A DNA stretch of 64,000 nt from the NCBI RefSeq assembly GCF_013283665.1, contig NZ_JABEKU010000001.1, positions 3,541,137 to 3,605,136 of the forward strand, read 5' to 3'. A program made the position numbers and the translations under genes. Below the pieces are notes generated by a model. The model saw only the letters and a list, made by a program, of their open reading frames with translations, was not told where the DNA came from and searched no databases. Position 1 is the first letter of the stretch. Each line of letters opens with the position of its first letter. Source of the stretch: Ensifer sesbaniae (GTDB lineage Bacteria > Pseudomonadota > Alphaproteobacteria > Rhizobiales > Rhizobiaceae). Below are positions 17,541 to 27,820 of the stretch, piece by piece.

Positions 17541-18785
17541 TTACTTCGCAGCCTCGACGGCAGCGACCAGTTCCTTGACGGCCGCTTCGGACGTCAGTTC
17601 GCCGTTGAACTCACGCGTCACGACGTCGTAGATCGCGTTCTTGACGGCAGCCGGGTTGGCATGGCCGTGCGCCATGGAACCGAAGAGCTTGCCGCTGGCA
17701 TTGGCTTCGGCGAGGTCCTTGATGCCCTTCTTGCCGCAGGCGTCGAATTCCGTGTCCGGAACGTCGGTGCGGGCCGGAACCGAGCCCTTGACGACGTTGA
17801 AGGCCGACTGGAAGGTCGGGCTTTCGATGGCCGAAGCCATGGCGAGCTGCGCCGGAACCTTGTCGTCGGAAACCTTGAACATCGCGAACTGGTCGGAGTT
17901 GAAGGTGACGGACCCTTGCGTTCCCGGGAAGCGCATGCAGACGAAATCGGTGCCAGGCACCTTCTTGGCCTTCAGGAATTCACCCTTCGCCCAGTCGCCC
18001 ATGAACTGCAGGCCGGCCTTGTTCTCGATGACCATGGCGGAAGCGAGGTTCCAGTCGCGGCCGGAGAAGTTGTCGTCGACATAGGAGCGCAGCTTCGTCA
18101 TGCGGTCGAAGGCTTCCTTCATCTTGTCGCCGCCGAGCGCTGCCGGGTCGAGGTCGATGAAGGCCTGCTTGTAGAAGTCGGTGCCGAGCGAGAGCACGAC
18201 GGCGTCGAAGATGGTCGCATCCTGCCAGGGCTGGCCGCCATGGGCGATCGGGGTGATACCCTGGGCCTTGAAGTTGTCGAGAAGCGCAATCAGCTCGTCC
18301 CAGTTGGTCGGCTCCTTGCCGCCGGCCTTGTCGAGTGCCGCCTTGTTGATCCAGACCCAGTTGGTCGAATGCACATTGACCGGTGCGGCGATCCAGTGGC
18401 CGTCATATTTCGAGAACTGCTGCAGGGCGGTCGGGATCACCTTGTCCCAGCCTTCCTTGGCAGCGGTCTCGTCGAGGTTACCGAGCGCGCCTTCCTTGGC
18501 CCAGTCGAGAATGTCGAAGCCGAGCATCTGCACGGCAGTCGGAGCGTTGCCTGCGGTGACGCGAGCGCGCAGAACGGTCATGGCTTCCGTACCGCCACCG
18601 CCGGCAACCGGCATGTCGGTCCAGGTGATGCCCTTGCTTTCCAGATCCTTCTTCAGAACGTCGAGTGCGGCGGCTTCGCCACCGGATGTCCACCAGTGCA
18701 GAACTTCCACGTTCTCGGCTGCGCGCGCGGCGGTGGCCGCCATCATCAGCGCCACAGCGGCCGTCGTCGTCATCAACTTGCGCAT
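17541..18785 (-). CDS. Periplasmic sugar-binding protein of ABC transporter (GtsA-like)
   Basis: 414 residues. The N-terminal signal peptide ([22 protein letters not shown]) is cleaved after residue 22. The mature start [17 protein letters not shown], then [17 protein letters not shown] and [14 protein letters not shown], closely match glucose-binding GtsA-type proteins of CUT1 transporters, so glucose, mannose or a simple glucoside is the likely ligand. GGGAGGA precedes the ATG. It is first gene of the leftward transport operon and is divergent from the LacI gene; two AAAACGTT-type operators lie in the shared 303-bp promoter region. Confidence 0.9.
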   Translation of the reverse strand: MRKLMTTTAAVALMMAATAARAAENVEVLHWWTSGGEAAALDVLKKDLESKGITWTDMPVAGGGGTEAMTVLRARVTAGNAPTAVQMLGFDILDWAKEGALGNLDETAAKEGWDKVIPTALQQFSKYDGHWIAAPVNVHSTNWVWINKAALDKAGGKEPTNWDELIALLDNFKAQGITPIAHGGQPWQDATIFDAVVLSLGTDFYKQAFIDLDPAALGGDKMKEAFDRMTKLRSYVDDNFSGRDWNLASAMVIENKAGLQFMGDWAKGEFLKAKKVPGTDFVCMRFPGTQGSVTFNSDQFAMFKVSDDKVPAQLAMASAIESPTFQSAFNVVKGSVPARTDVPDTEFDACGKKGIKDLAEANASGKLFGSMAHGHANPAAVKNAIYDVVTREFNGELTSEAAVKELVAAVEAAK

Positions 18786-18867
18786 CGTTATCCTCCCGTT
18801 TGCAAGTTTTCGAGATGGAACCTCCTCCCACCCCGGAATTCGCGCCGCTCTAGCCAGCGGCTGGCCA

Positions 18868-18885
18868 TTTAAAACGTTACAAATT
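18868..18885. promoter_or_regulatory. LacI-type operator near the binding-protein promoter
   Basis: TTTAAAACGTTACAAATT is an imperfect palindrome around ACGT, 83-100 bp upstream of the binding-protein start. Its left half is identical to the site at 19003-19020. It is the probable operator of the adjacent LacI protein (19089-20153). Confidence 0.6.
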
Positions 18886-19002
18886 CAGCAAGTCAAGCAC
18901 TCCGCCTTTTTGTATTTTAGCACCTTCGGAACTGTTTGAATTTACTGAATTATACAGCACACACCGGCTATTGCAGCGCAGCAAATCATGCCGCAATGCG
19001 AG

Positions 19003-19020
19003 ATTTAAAACGTTTTCATG
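19003..19020. promoter_or_regulatory. LacI-type operator near the lacI promoter
   Basis: ATTTAAAACGTTTTCATG contains the perfect palindrome AAAACGTTTT (19007-19016), 69 bp upstream of the TTG start of the LacI gene. A third half-site-like ACGTTACAAAA occurs at about 19047-19057. Paired sites about 135 bp apart could support DNA looping across the divergent promoters. Confidence 0.6.
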
Positions 19021-19088
19021 ATTCGATTGCCTAAGCGTTCGCTCCACGTTACAAAACCCGCTCTCACCCGCTTTCAGGATGACTAGCA

Positions 19089-20153
19089 TTGGCCGATCCC
19101 TCCAAGCCCGCCCATCACGAAGACAGTGGCGCTGCTGCCAAGCGCAGCAAGCCGACCCTTCGGACCATCGCGGAAATCACCGGCCTTGCGGTCACCACCG
19201 TTTCGCGCGCGCTCTCCGATGCGCCGCAGATCTCCATCGAAACCCGCAAGCGGGTGCGCGAGGTCGCCGATCAGATCGGCTATTCGCCTGACCGGGCCGC
19301 CCAGCGCCTGAAAACCGGTCGCACCAATGTCATCGGCGTGCTGCTCGACCCGCACGAGGAAATCCTCGGCTACGGCACCTCGATCATGAGCGGCATCGCC
19401 AAGGCGTTGCAGGGCACCGCCTATCACCTGATCGTCATGCCGAACTTCCTCAACTCGACCAATGTCCAGGCGGTGCACTACATTACCCGCAACGGCATGG
19501 CCGACGGCCTGATCTTCTCGCGCACGGAACCGCTCGATCCGCGCGTCCGGCTCCTGTCCGATCTCGGCTTTCCCTTCGTCACCCATGGACGCACGGAACT
19601 TTCGACCCCACACCCCTATGTCGACTACGACAACTTCACCTTTGCCTATCAGGCGACGAAACGCCTGATCGCCAAGGGCAGACGCAAGCCCGCGCTGATC
19701 AGCGGCCCGGCTGACTTCACCTTTTCCGGCCATCTGCAGCACGGCTTCATGACCGCCGTGCGTGAGGCCGGCTGCGCCTACGAGATCCTCTCCGGCATCG
19801 ACCTCGACAGTCCCGCAGGCGCGATCCGCGACCGAATCCGCCAGCGCTACGCCGAGCCCGATCCGCCCGACAGCTTCATGTGCGGCGGCGAGGTCTGTGC
19901 ATTGGCGACCATCACCGGCATGAGCGATTGCGGCCTGACACTCGGCCGCGAATACGACATCGTCGCAAAGCAGACCTCGCATCTTCTCAGCGCCATCCAG
20001 CCGCAAGTCGAGACGATCTACGAGGACCTGACGGCGACCGGCGAGGACATGGGCAGGGTGCTGCTGCAGAAGATCGGCGGCGAGAGCGACGTCAGCAAGC
20101 TGCAACTGCTGCTCTGTCCGCAGATCCCGTCGAGCTTCGGCGCGGCCGACTGA
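19089..20153 (+). CDS. LacI-family transcriptional regulator (sugar transport operon)
   Basis: 354 residues. The HTH LRTIAEITGLAVTTVSRALSD begins near residue 24, followed by the hinge helix RAAQRLKTGRTN and a periplasmic-binding-protein-like sugar-sensing domain. The start is TTG at 19089 with AGGA upstream; an ATG at 19079 is in another frame. The unusually long leader before the HTH (~23 residues) is hydrophilic. It diverges from the GtsA-like binding protein and very likely represses the transporter/GMC/SDR operon in the absence of the sugar. Confidence 0.9.
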   Translation: MADPSKPAHHEDSGAAAKRSKPTLRTIAEITGLAVTTVSRALSDAPQISIETRKRVREVADQIGYSPDRAAQRLKTGRTNVIGVLLDPHEEILGYGTSIMSGIAKALQGTAYHLIVMPNFLNSTNVQAVHYITRNGMADGLIFSRTEPLDPRVRLLSDLGFPFVTHGRTELSTPHPYVDYDNFTFAYQATKRLIAKGRRKPALISGPADFTFSGHLQHGFMTAVREAGCAYEILSGIDLDSPAGAIRDRIRQRYAEPDPPDSFMCGGEVCALATITGMSDCGLTLGREYDIVAKQTSHLLSAIQPQVETIYEDLTATGEDMGRVLLQKIGGESDVSKLQLLLCPQIPSSFGAAD

Positions 20154-20174
20154 GCGGACGGAACGGGCGCTTAA

Positions 20175-20196
20175 GGCGGCGTCGCGTGACGCTGCC
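20175..20196. terminator. Hairpin between convergent lacI and ALDH genes
   Basis: GGCGGCGTC (20175-20183) pairs with GACGCTGCC (20188-20196), one G-U pair, around GCGT. It follows the LacI stop by 21 bp and precedes the end of the leftward ALDH gene, so it may serve both; no T-run. Confidence 0.45.
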
Positions 20197-20252
20197 TCCT
20201 GCTGCCGTATTCCCTCCCTGGTCCGCATGTCCTCGTCTCCCCTGTTCCAGCC

Positions 20253-21761
20253 TCAGCGCGGCATCCACCAGCCGGTGCGCGGCCCCATATGCATGTTGAG
20301 CGTCTTGGTCTCGGTGTAGTCCTCGACCGCATGGCGGCCGAGCTCGCGGCCGAGACCGGACTGGCGGTAGCCACCGAAGGGCAGTTCCGACGCACCGTCC
20401 ATGAAGGTGTTCATCCAGATCGTGCCGGCCCGCACGCGGCGACCGATCGTCAGGCAGGTGTCGAAGTCGCGGCTCCAGACGCCGGCCGAAAGGCCATAGT
20501 CGATCGCATTGGCGATCCGGATCGCTTCTTCCGTCGTCTCGAAGGTTAGCACCGAAAGAACCGGGCCGAACACCTCTTCGCGCGCCACTGCCATGTCAGG
20601 GCGCACGGCCGAAAGGATCGTCGGCGCCATGAACTGGCCCATGCCGAGATCGAGCGCCGTGCCGCCATGGGCGACCGCAGCGCCGTCCCTGGAAGCGGCA
20701 GAAACATAGCCGACGATCTTTTCCAGATGCTGCGGCGTGATGATCGCACCGATCTGGGTTTCCGGGTCGAGCGGATCGCCGACCTTCACCTTGGCCGAAA
20801 GCGCGGCGATGCGCCGCGTCACCTCGTCGGCGATATCGCGATGCAGGATCAGCCGCGAGCCGGCATTGCAGCATTCGCCGGCATTGAAATAGGCGCCGAA
20901 GACAGCCGCATCGATGAACTCATCGAGATTGGCGTCCGGAAAGACGATCTGCGGGTTCTTGCCGCCGAGTTCCAGCGAGACCTTCTTCAGCGTCTGCGCC
21001 GCACTCGCCATGGTCAGCCGGCCGACGCCGGTCGAACCGGTGAAGGACACCATGTCGACATCCGGGTGGCTGGTCATCGGCGCACCGACCTCAGGCCCCG
21101 TGCCGGTGATGATGTTGACGACACCGGCGGGAACACCGGCCGCTTCGAGGATTTCGCCGAGCAGCAGCGTCGAGGCGGACGTCAACTCCGACGGCTTGAC
21201 CACCGTAGTGCAGCCGGCAGCAAGCGCAAAGGGCAGCTTCTGGCTGACGATCAGGAAGGGGAAATTCCAGGGCGTGATGATCGAGACGACGCCGACCGCT
21301 TCGCGCAGCACGACGCCAAGCGTGCCGTCGCCGAGCGTGTTGTAGCTTTCGCCATGCAGGTCGCGGGCAAGTGCTGCGGCATAGCGCCAGATATCGGCGG
21401 CACCGCCGAGTTCGCCCTTTGCCTGGCTGATCGGCTTGCCGGATTCGATCGCATCGAGATAGGCGAGTTCATCGGCCCGTTCGGCGATGATGTCGGCGGC
21501 ACGCAAAAGCACCAGCGAGCGCTGCGACGCGGTCATGCGCGGCCAGGCGCCTTCATCGAAGGCGCGGCGCGCGGCGGCAATCGCCTTCTCGGCGTCTGCC
21601 TTGGTGCCGGCCTGATAGCGGCTGACGACGACGCCGTGACCGGGCGCCACGCGTTCGATCGTGCGTCCTTCGGCGCTGTCCACCCATTCGCCGTCGATCA
21701 GCATCTGGAAGGCGCGCACCTTGTGGCCTTCGATCGGCTTGGGTTTCACGAGCACGGTCAT
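20253..21761 (-). CDS. NAD(P)-dependent aldehyde dehydrogenase (BetB/ALDH superfamily)
   Basis: 502 residues. The catalytic Glu is in SLELGGKNPQIVFPDA and the nucleophile Cys in FNAGECCNAGSRL; SFTGSTGVGRLT, ITPWNFPFLIVSQK and the C-terminal ELPFGGYRQSGLGRELG are typical. I chose ATG 21761, which overlaps the enoyl-CoA hydratase stop (TAATG) and lies 7 nt after GGGAG; the ATG two codons earlier is too close to that site. It is last gene of the operon headed by the second LacI gene. The aldehyde is unknown; the gene set suggests an aldehyde released from an alcohol made by the co-regulated GMC enzyme or from a C-C cleavage step. Confidence 0.87.
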   Translation of the reverse strand: MTVLVKPKPIEGHKVRAFQMLIDGEWVDSAEGRTIERVAPGHGVVVSRYQAGTKADAEKAIAAARRAFDEGAWPRMTASQRSLVLLRAADIIAERADELAYLDAIESGKPISQAKGELGGAADIWRYAAALARDLHGESYNTLGDGTLGVVLREAVGVVSIITPWNFPFLIVSQKLPFALAAGCTTVVKPSELTSASTLLLGEILEAAGVPAGVVNIITGTGPEVGAPMTSHPDVDMVSFTGSTGVGRLTMASAAQTLKKVSLELGGKNPQIVFPDANLDEFIDAAVFGAYFNAGECCNAGSRLILHRDIADEVTRRIAALSAKVKVGDPLDPETQIGAIITPQHLEKIVGYVSAASRDGAAVAHGGTALDLGMGQFMAPTILSAVRPDMAVAREEVFGPVLSVLTFETTEEAIRIANAIDYGLSAGVWSRDFDTCLTIGRRVRAGTIWMNTFMDGASELPFGGYRQSGLGRELGRHAVEDYTETKTLNMHMGPRTGWWMPR

Positions 21762-22543
21762 TACCATTCTCCCTTGAATTGGGCTTCACGCTTTTCGGAG
21801 AAGGCGGCGACACCTTCCTTGAGGTCGCCGGTCTTGGCGACGAGGATGGAGCCGAGCGCCTCGACCGCGGCGCCATTGTCTTCGCCATTTGCCGAAGCGA
21901 TCATTAGTTTCGAAATCTCCAGCGCCGCAGGCCCGCGCTTGGCGACCCGCACCGCATAGTCGCGGGCGGCAGCAAGGACCGTGCCGGTTTCGACCACGGC
22001 ATCGACCAGGCCTTCGGAAAGAGCCGCCTCGGCCGTGAACATCTCGCCGCCGAGCACCATGCGCCTGACGATCTGGGCACCGAAGCGGGAAACCAGGCGC
22101 TGCGTACCGGACCAGCCCGGCACCATGCCGAGGCTCGTCTCCGGCAGGCCGATCTTGATCTGCGCCTCGGCAAGGCGGATGTCAGCGGCGGCCGCAAGCT
22201 CCAGCCCGCCGCCGAGCGCATGACCGTTGAGCGCGGCGATGACCGGCATGCGCAGCGTCGCCAGCCGCTCGAAGACGCGGTGACCGAAACGCACCCAGTC
22301 ATGACCGAAGGCGGGCGCGTCCATGCCGCCCCAGGCCTTGATGTCGCCGCCGGCGGAGAATGCCTTGCCTTCGCCGGTGAGAATGACGGCGCGGATGTTA
22401 CGATCGGCCTCGACCATATCGCAGGCGGATGCCAGCGCCTTCAGCATATCGATGTCGAAGGCGTTGAGCTTTTCCGGACGGGCGACCGTCATGGTCGCGA
22501 TCGCTCCATCCACCTCGATGCGGATACGGCCGCCCTCAGCCAC
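21761..22543 (-). CDS. Enoyl-CoA hydratase/isomerase family protein (crotonase fold)
   Basis: 260 residues. The oxyanion-hole loop GKAFSAGGDIKAWG near residue 65 and the second segment ALNGHALGGGLELAAAADIRLA are intact; the general-base region reads GLPETSLGMVPGWSGTQRL. GTG 22543 is chosen because GGGAGG is 7 nt upstream and it overlaps the CoA-transferase stop by 8 bp. Crotonases hydrate, isomerise or cleave acyl-CoAs. Placed directly after a CoA-transferase, it probably acts on the CoA ester that enzyme makes. Confidence 0.87.
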   Translation of the reverse strand: MAEGGRIRIEVDGAIATMTVARPEKLNAFDIDMLKALASACDMVEADRNIRAVILTGEGKAFSAGGDIKAWGGMDAPAFGHDWVRFGHRVFERLATLRMPVIAALNGHALGGGLELAAAADIRLAEAQIKIGLPETSLGMVPGWSGTQRLVSRFGAQIVRRMVLGGEMFTAEAALSEGLVDAVVETGTVLAAARDYAVRVAKRGPAALEISKLMIASANGEDNGAAVEALGSILVAKTGDLKEGVAAFSEKREAQFKGEW

Positions 22544-24155
22544 GCGCGCCTCCCTCAAGCCGGCGTGCCGGCTTCTTCGGCAACTCGAGTCCGATCGGAG
22601 CTTCCCGGAACAGGGAGGCATCCATCGTCTTCAGATTGTCGGAAACGAGCAGCGGGAACTCGGACTGGTCGAGAATATGCGCCTGCAGATCGACGCCCGG
22701 CGCGATCTCCGTCAGCATGACGCCCTGAGGCGTCAGCTTCATCACGCAGCGTTCCGTCACATAGGTGATGTCCTGGCCCTGCTCTACGCCACGACGGCCG
22801 GAGAAGGTGACGTGCTCGACCTCGTTGACCAGCTTCTTCAGCCTGCCTTCCTTCTCGATCACCAGCCTGCCATCGGCGACCGCAAGCTTGGCGCCCGCAT
22901 TGAACATGCCGGAGAAGACGATCTTTTTCGCCCGCGCGGTGATGTCGACGAAGCCGCCGGCGCCCGCCGTCACATGCGGGCGGAAGGAGAGCTTCGAGAC
23001 ATTGACCGAGCCGTTGCGGTCGATCTCGAGGAAGGAGAGCAGCGAGGCATCGAAGCCAGCGCCCTGGAAATAGGTGAACTGGTAGGGCGAAGGCATGAAT
23101 GCATCGGCATTCGAGGCGCAGCCAAAAGCGAAATCGAGCAGCGGCACGCCGCCGACGGCGCCCTGCTCGATCACCCACGTAACGGCACCATGCAACCCCT
23201 CTTCGAGCAGGATGCGCGGCACGTTGGCCGAAATGCCGAAGCCGAGATTGACGGCGCTGCCGGCCTCGAGTTCCTGCGCCACCCGACGGGCAATCACCTT
23301 CTGGATGTTGAACTCCGGGACGCGGAAACTGTCGAGCGGCCGGAAGATCTCGCCGGAGATTGCCGGGTCGTAAAGCGTCTGGGTCGTCTGCTTCTGGTCG
23401 GGATCGACGATGACATAATCCACCAGGACGCCCGGCACGCGCACGTCGTGGGGCTTCAGCGATCCTTCCTTGGTGATGCGCTTGACCTGGGCAATGACAA
23501 TGCCGCCATTGTTGCGGGCGGCGAGCGCCTGGTCGAGACCGCCGAGATAGGCGCCCTCGTGCTCGTAGGTGAGGTTGCCGCGCTCGTCGGCGGTCGTGGC
23601 GCGGATGATCGCCACCTCAGGCGCGATCGCCTTGAAATAAAGCCAGTCCTCACCCTCGAACGAGACCTTCTTGACCATCGGCTCGGCGGCGGCCGAAGCA
23701 TTCATGGCGCAGCCTTCACGCGACGGATCGACGAAGGTGTCGAGCCCGACCTTGGTCATCACGCCCGGCCGCTTGGCCGCAGCTTCACGGTGCATGTCGA
23801 AGAGGATGCCGGAGGGAATATTGTAGGCAGCCACCTCGTTGGCCCCGATCATCTGCCAGATCATCGGCGGCTCCGCACTCGACGGACCGGACGGATAGGA
23901 GCCGCCGATGATCTTCTTCAGAAGCCCCTTCTTCGCGATGTAGTCGACACCCTTGATACCGCTCATGTCGCCGGCGGCAATCGGGTGCAACGTCGTGAGA
24001 TCGCGCGGATGACCGGTCGTCTCGAAGCGTTCTCCGATCGCCTTCAGCATCAGGTCGGGGCAGCCGAGGCCGCTGGACGAGGAGACGGAAACCACCGCAC
24101 CGTCCGGGATCAGGGCGGCCGCTTCGGCCGGCGAGATATGCTTGTTCATCGACAT
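22536..24155 (-). CDS. Acetate/3-ketoacid-type family I CoA-transferase (YdiF-like)
   Basis: 539 residues with fused alpha and beta halves. The alpha part begins ISPAEAAALIPDGAVVSVSS and has GGSYPSGPSS; the beta half has the catalytic-glutamate region TWVIEQGAVGGVPLLDFAFG (EQGAVGG) and ends with LTEIAPGVDL. It moves CoA from acetyl- or succinyl-CoA to a carboxylic acid. ATG 24155 is chosen, 4 bp after the Gfo/Idh gene; a second in-frame ATG is at 24149. A long open extension upstream lies inside the neighbouring gene and is not coding. The acid activated is unknown. Confidence 0.87.
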   Translation of the reverse strand: MSMNKHISPAEAAALIPDGAVVSVSSSSGLGCPDLMLKAIGERFETTGHPRDLTTLHPIAAGDMSGIKGVDYIAKKGLLKKIIGGSYPSGPSSAEPPMIWQMIGANEVAAYNIPSGILFDMHREAAAKRPGVMTKVGLDTFVDPSREGCAMNASAAAEPMVKKVSFEGEDWLYFKAIAPEVAIIRATTADERGNLTYEHEGAYLGGLDQALAARNNGGIVIAQVKRITKEGSLKPHDVRVPGVLVDYVIVDPDQKQTTQTLYDPAISGEIFRPLDSFRVPEFNIQKVIARRVAQELEAGSAVNLGFGISANVPRILLEEGLHGAVTWVIEQGAVGGVPLLDFAFGCASNADAFMPSPYQFTYFQGAGFDASLLSFLEIDRNGSVNVSKLSFRPHVTAGAGGFVDITARAKKIVFSGMFNAGAKLAVADGRLVIEKEGRLKKLVNEVEHVTFSGRRGVEQGQDITYVTERCVMKLTPQGVMLTEIAPGVDLQAHILDQSEFPLLVSDNLKTMDASLFREAPIGLELPKKPARRLEGGARG

Positions 24156-24159
24156 AAGT

Positions 24160-26198
<2,039 letters not shown>

Positions 26199-26237
26199 AG
26201 CATCCTCCCGAATTTTCTTATCCGCTTTCCCTTTCAT

Positions 26238-26255
26238 AATTGGAACGTTCCAATT
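26238..26255. promoter_or_regulatory. LacI operator upstream of its own gene
   Basis: AATTGGAACGTTCCAATT is a perfect 18-bp palindrome 40-57 bp upstream of the chosen GTG start of the LacI gene. The core is identical to the 12026-12045 site. It likely gives autorepression of the five-gene operon. Confidence 0.75.
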
Positions 26256-26439
26256 TCGTCAAGAGATGGCGGATCACTTTTTTCCACCTTGCTCGCTCAT
26301 CGCATGATTGCTCAGCCTCGTTGATCGATGCAAAGAGAGATTTAAGTCAAAATAACATTATGAAAAATAAAGATATATTCGCCGCTTCGTCACCGACGAT
26401 CTTGCGTGGTCGCACACCCAAAAACATTGCCGCTTGCCA

Positions 26440-26455
26440 TTTGGAACGATCCAAA
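26440..26455. promoter_or_regulatory. LacI operator upstream of DUF993 gene
   Basis: TTTGGAACGATCCAAA, a palindrome broken only at the centre, lies 40-55 bp upstream of the DUF993 start. It is a one-base variant of the two perfect TTGGAACGTTCCAA sites. The 296-bp divergent region (26199-26494) is AT-rich at 26330-26380 and holds no gene I can support. Confidence 0.65.
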
Positions 26456-26494
26456 GTATTCCAAGACAAATTTCCGCGGAGGAGACCAACCCCG

Positions 26495-27667
26495 ATGACA
26501 AGCCTGACGCTGCCGCGCCAAGACGGCTCGCTTGAACAGTACCACCTGGCGGGAACGCCGATCGCGCGGCCCGGGACGCCGCCGACCTTCAACCGCATTG
26601 CCTATGCGGCCGCCCATGTGGTCTCGGATCCGCTTCGCGATCTCGATCCCTGGGGCAGTCCGGCGATCGACTGGGACGCAACGATGGCGTTCCGCCGCCA
26701 CCTCTGGAGCCTCGGCTTCAAGATCGCCGAGGCGATGGACACTGCCCAGCGCGGCATGGGCCTTGCCTGGCCAGGCGCGCAGGAATTGATCCGCCGCTCG
26801 CTTGCCGATGCGCGGCAGGTACCTGGGGCCGACCTTGCCTGCGGCGCCGGCACCGACCATCTGGCGCCCGCCGACACGCGATCGCTGGACGACGTGATCG
26901 CCGCTTATGAGGAGCAGGTCGGCTTCGTCGAAGGCGAGGGGGGAAGGGCGATCATGATGGCAAGCCGGGCGCTCGCCCGGGTCGCGCGCTCGGCCGGCGA
27001 TTATCGCCACGTCTACGGGCACATCCTTCGCCAGACCCGGCACAAGGTCGTGCTGCACTGGCTCGGCGACATGTTCGACCCGCAGCTTAGGGGATATTGG
27101 GGCTCTGAGGATTTCGACCAGGCGCTCGATACCGTGCTCTCGATCATCGAGGCCAACCGCGACAAGGTGGAAGGCATCAAGATCTCGCTGCTCGACAACG
27201 ACAAGGAAGTGGCGTTGCGCAATCGCCTGCCCGAAGGCGTGCTCTGCTTCACCGGCGACGACTTCAACTATGCGGAACTGATCGAAGGCGACGGCGCGAA
27301 ATATAGTCATGCCTTGCTCGGCATCTTCGACGCGGTGGCGCCCTCCGCCTCCAAGGCGCTCACCGCTCTCGCGAAGGGCGACCTCGCCACCTTCCGCGGC
27401 GTGATCGAGCCCACCGTGCCGCTGTCGCGCAAGATCTTCGAAGCACCGACGCAATACTACAAGGCCGGCGTCGTCTTTCTCGCCTGGCTGAACGGTCACC
27501 AGCGCCACTTCACCATGCCGGCGGGCATGCAATCCGCCCGCGGGGTGCTGCACTATGCCGACATCTTCCGCCTCGCCGACCGCGCCAATGTGCTCGACCG
27601 GCCGGAACTGGCGGCAGAGAGGATGAAAAGCCTGCTATTGACCTTGGGCGTGGACCGGGGCGCGTAA
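26495..27667 (+). CDS. DUF993 protein, dihydrodipicolinate synthase-like TIM barrel
   Basis: 390 residues of the DUF993 family, which is related to the DHDPS/N-acetylneuraminate lyase class I aldolases. Seen are VSDPLRDLDPWGSPAIDW, GMGLAWPGAQELIRRSL, HWLGDMFDPQLRGYWGS and a central VEGIKISLLDNDKEVALRNR whose GIKIS lysine sits where DHDPS-type enzymes form the Schiff base. Start ATG 26495 follows GGAGGAG. It diverges from the LacI operon with matching operators, so it works in that pathway, perhaps as an aldolase or dehydratase on a keto-sugar acid. No substrate is known to me. Confidence 0.82.
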   Translation: MTSLTLPRQDGSLEQYHLAGTPIARPGTPPTFNRIAYAAAHVVSDPLRDLDPWGSPAIDWDATMAFRRHLWSLGFKIAEAMDTAQRGMGLAWPGAQELIRRSLADARQVPGADLACGAGTDHLAPADTRSLDDVIAAYEEQVGFVEGEGGRAIMMASRALARVARSAGDYRHVYGHILRQTRHKVVLHWLGDMFDPQLRGYWGSEDFDQALDTVLSIIEANRDKVEGIKISLLDNDKEVALRNRLPEGVLCFTGDDFNYAELIEGDGAKYSHALLGIFDAVAPSASKALTALAKGDLATFRGVIEPTVPLSRKIFEAPTQYYKAGVVFLAWLNGHQRHFTMPAGMQSARGVLHYADIFRLADRANVLDRPELAAERMKSLLLTLGVDRGA

Positions 27668-27780
27668 GGAAAATCAGACGGCGCCCCTGTGAGAGCGCCA
27701 TCTGTCCTTGACTTTGAGCCGGGCAGGGTCCGGCCTCCGGTCGGAACGTGGCTGCCAGGCTCAGCCAGAAGCGGCCGCCG

Positions 27781-27808
27781 ACCGGTCACGCCGGGTGGCG
27801 TGACCGGT
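27781..27808. terminator. Strong hairpin between convergent DUF993 and dcp genes
   Basis: ACCGGTCACGCC (27781-27792) pairs perfectly with GGCGTGACCGGT (27797-27808) around GGGT. It lies 114 bp after DUF993 and 13 bp before the end of dcp, and probably acts on both strands. A smaller GGCGC/GCGCC hairpin is at about 27680-27698. Confidence 0.65.
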
Positions 27809-27820
27809 GATTGGAGCGGT

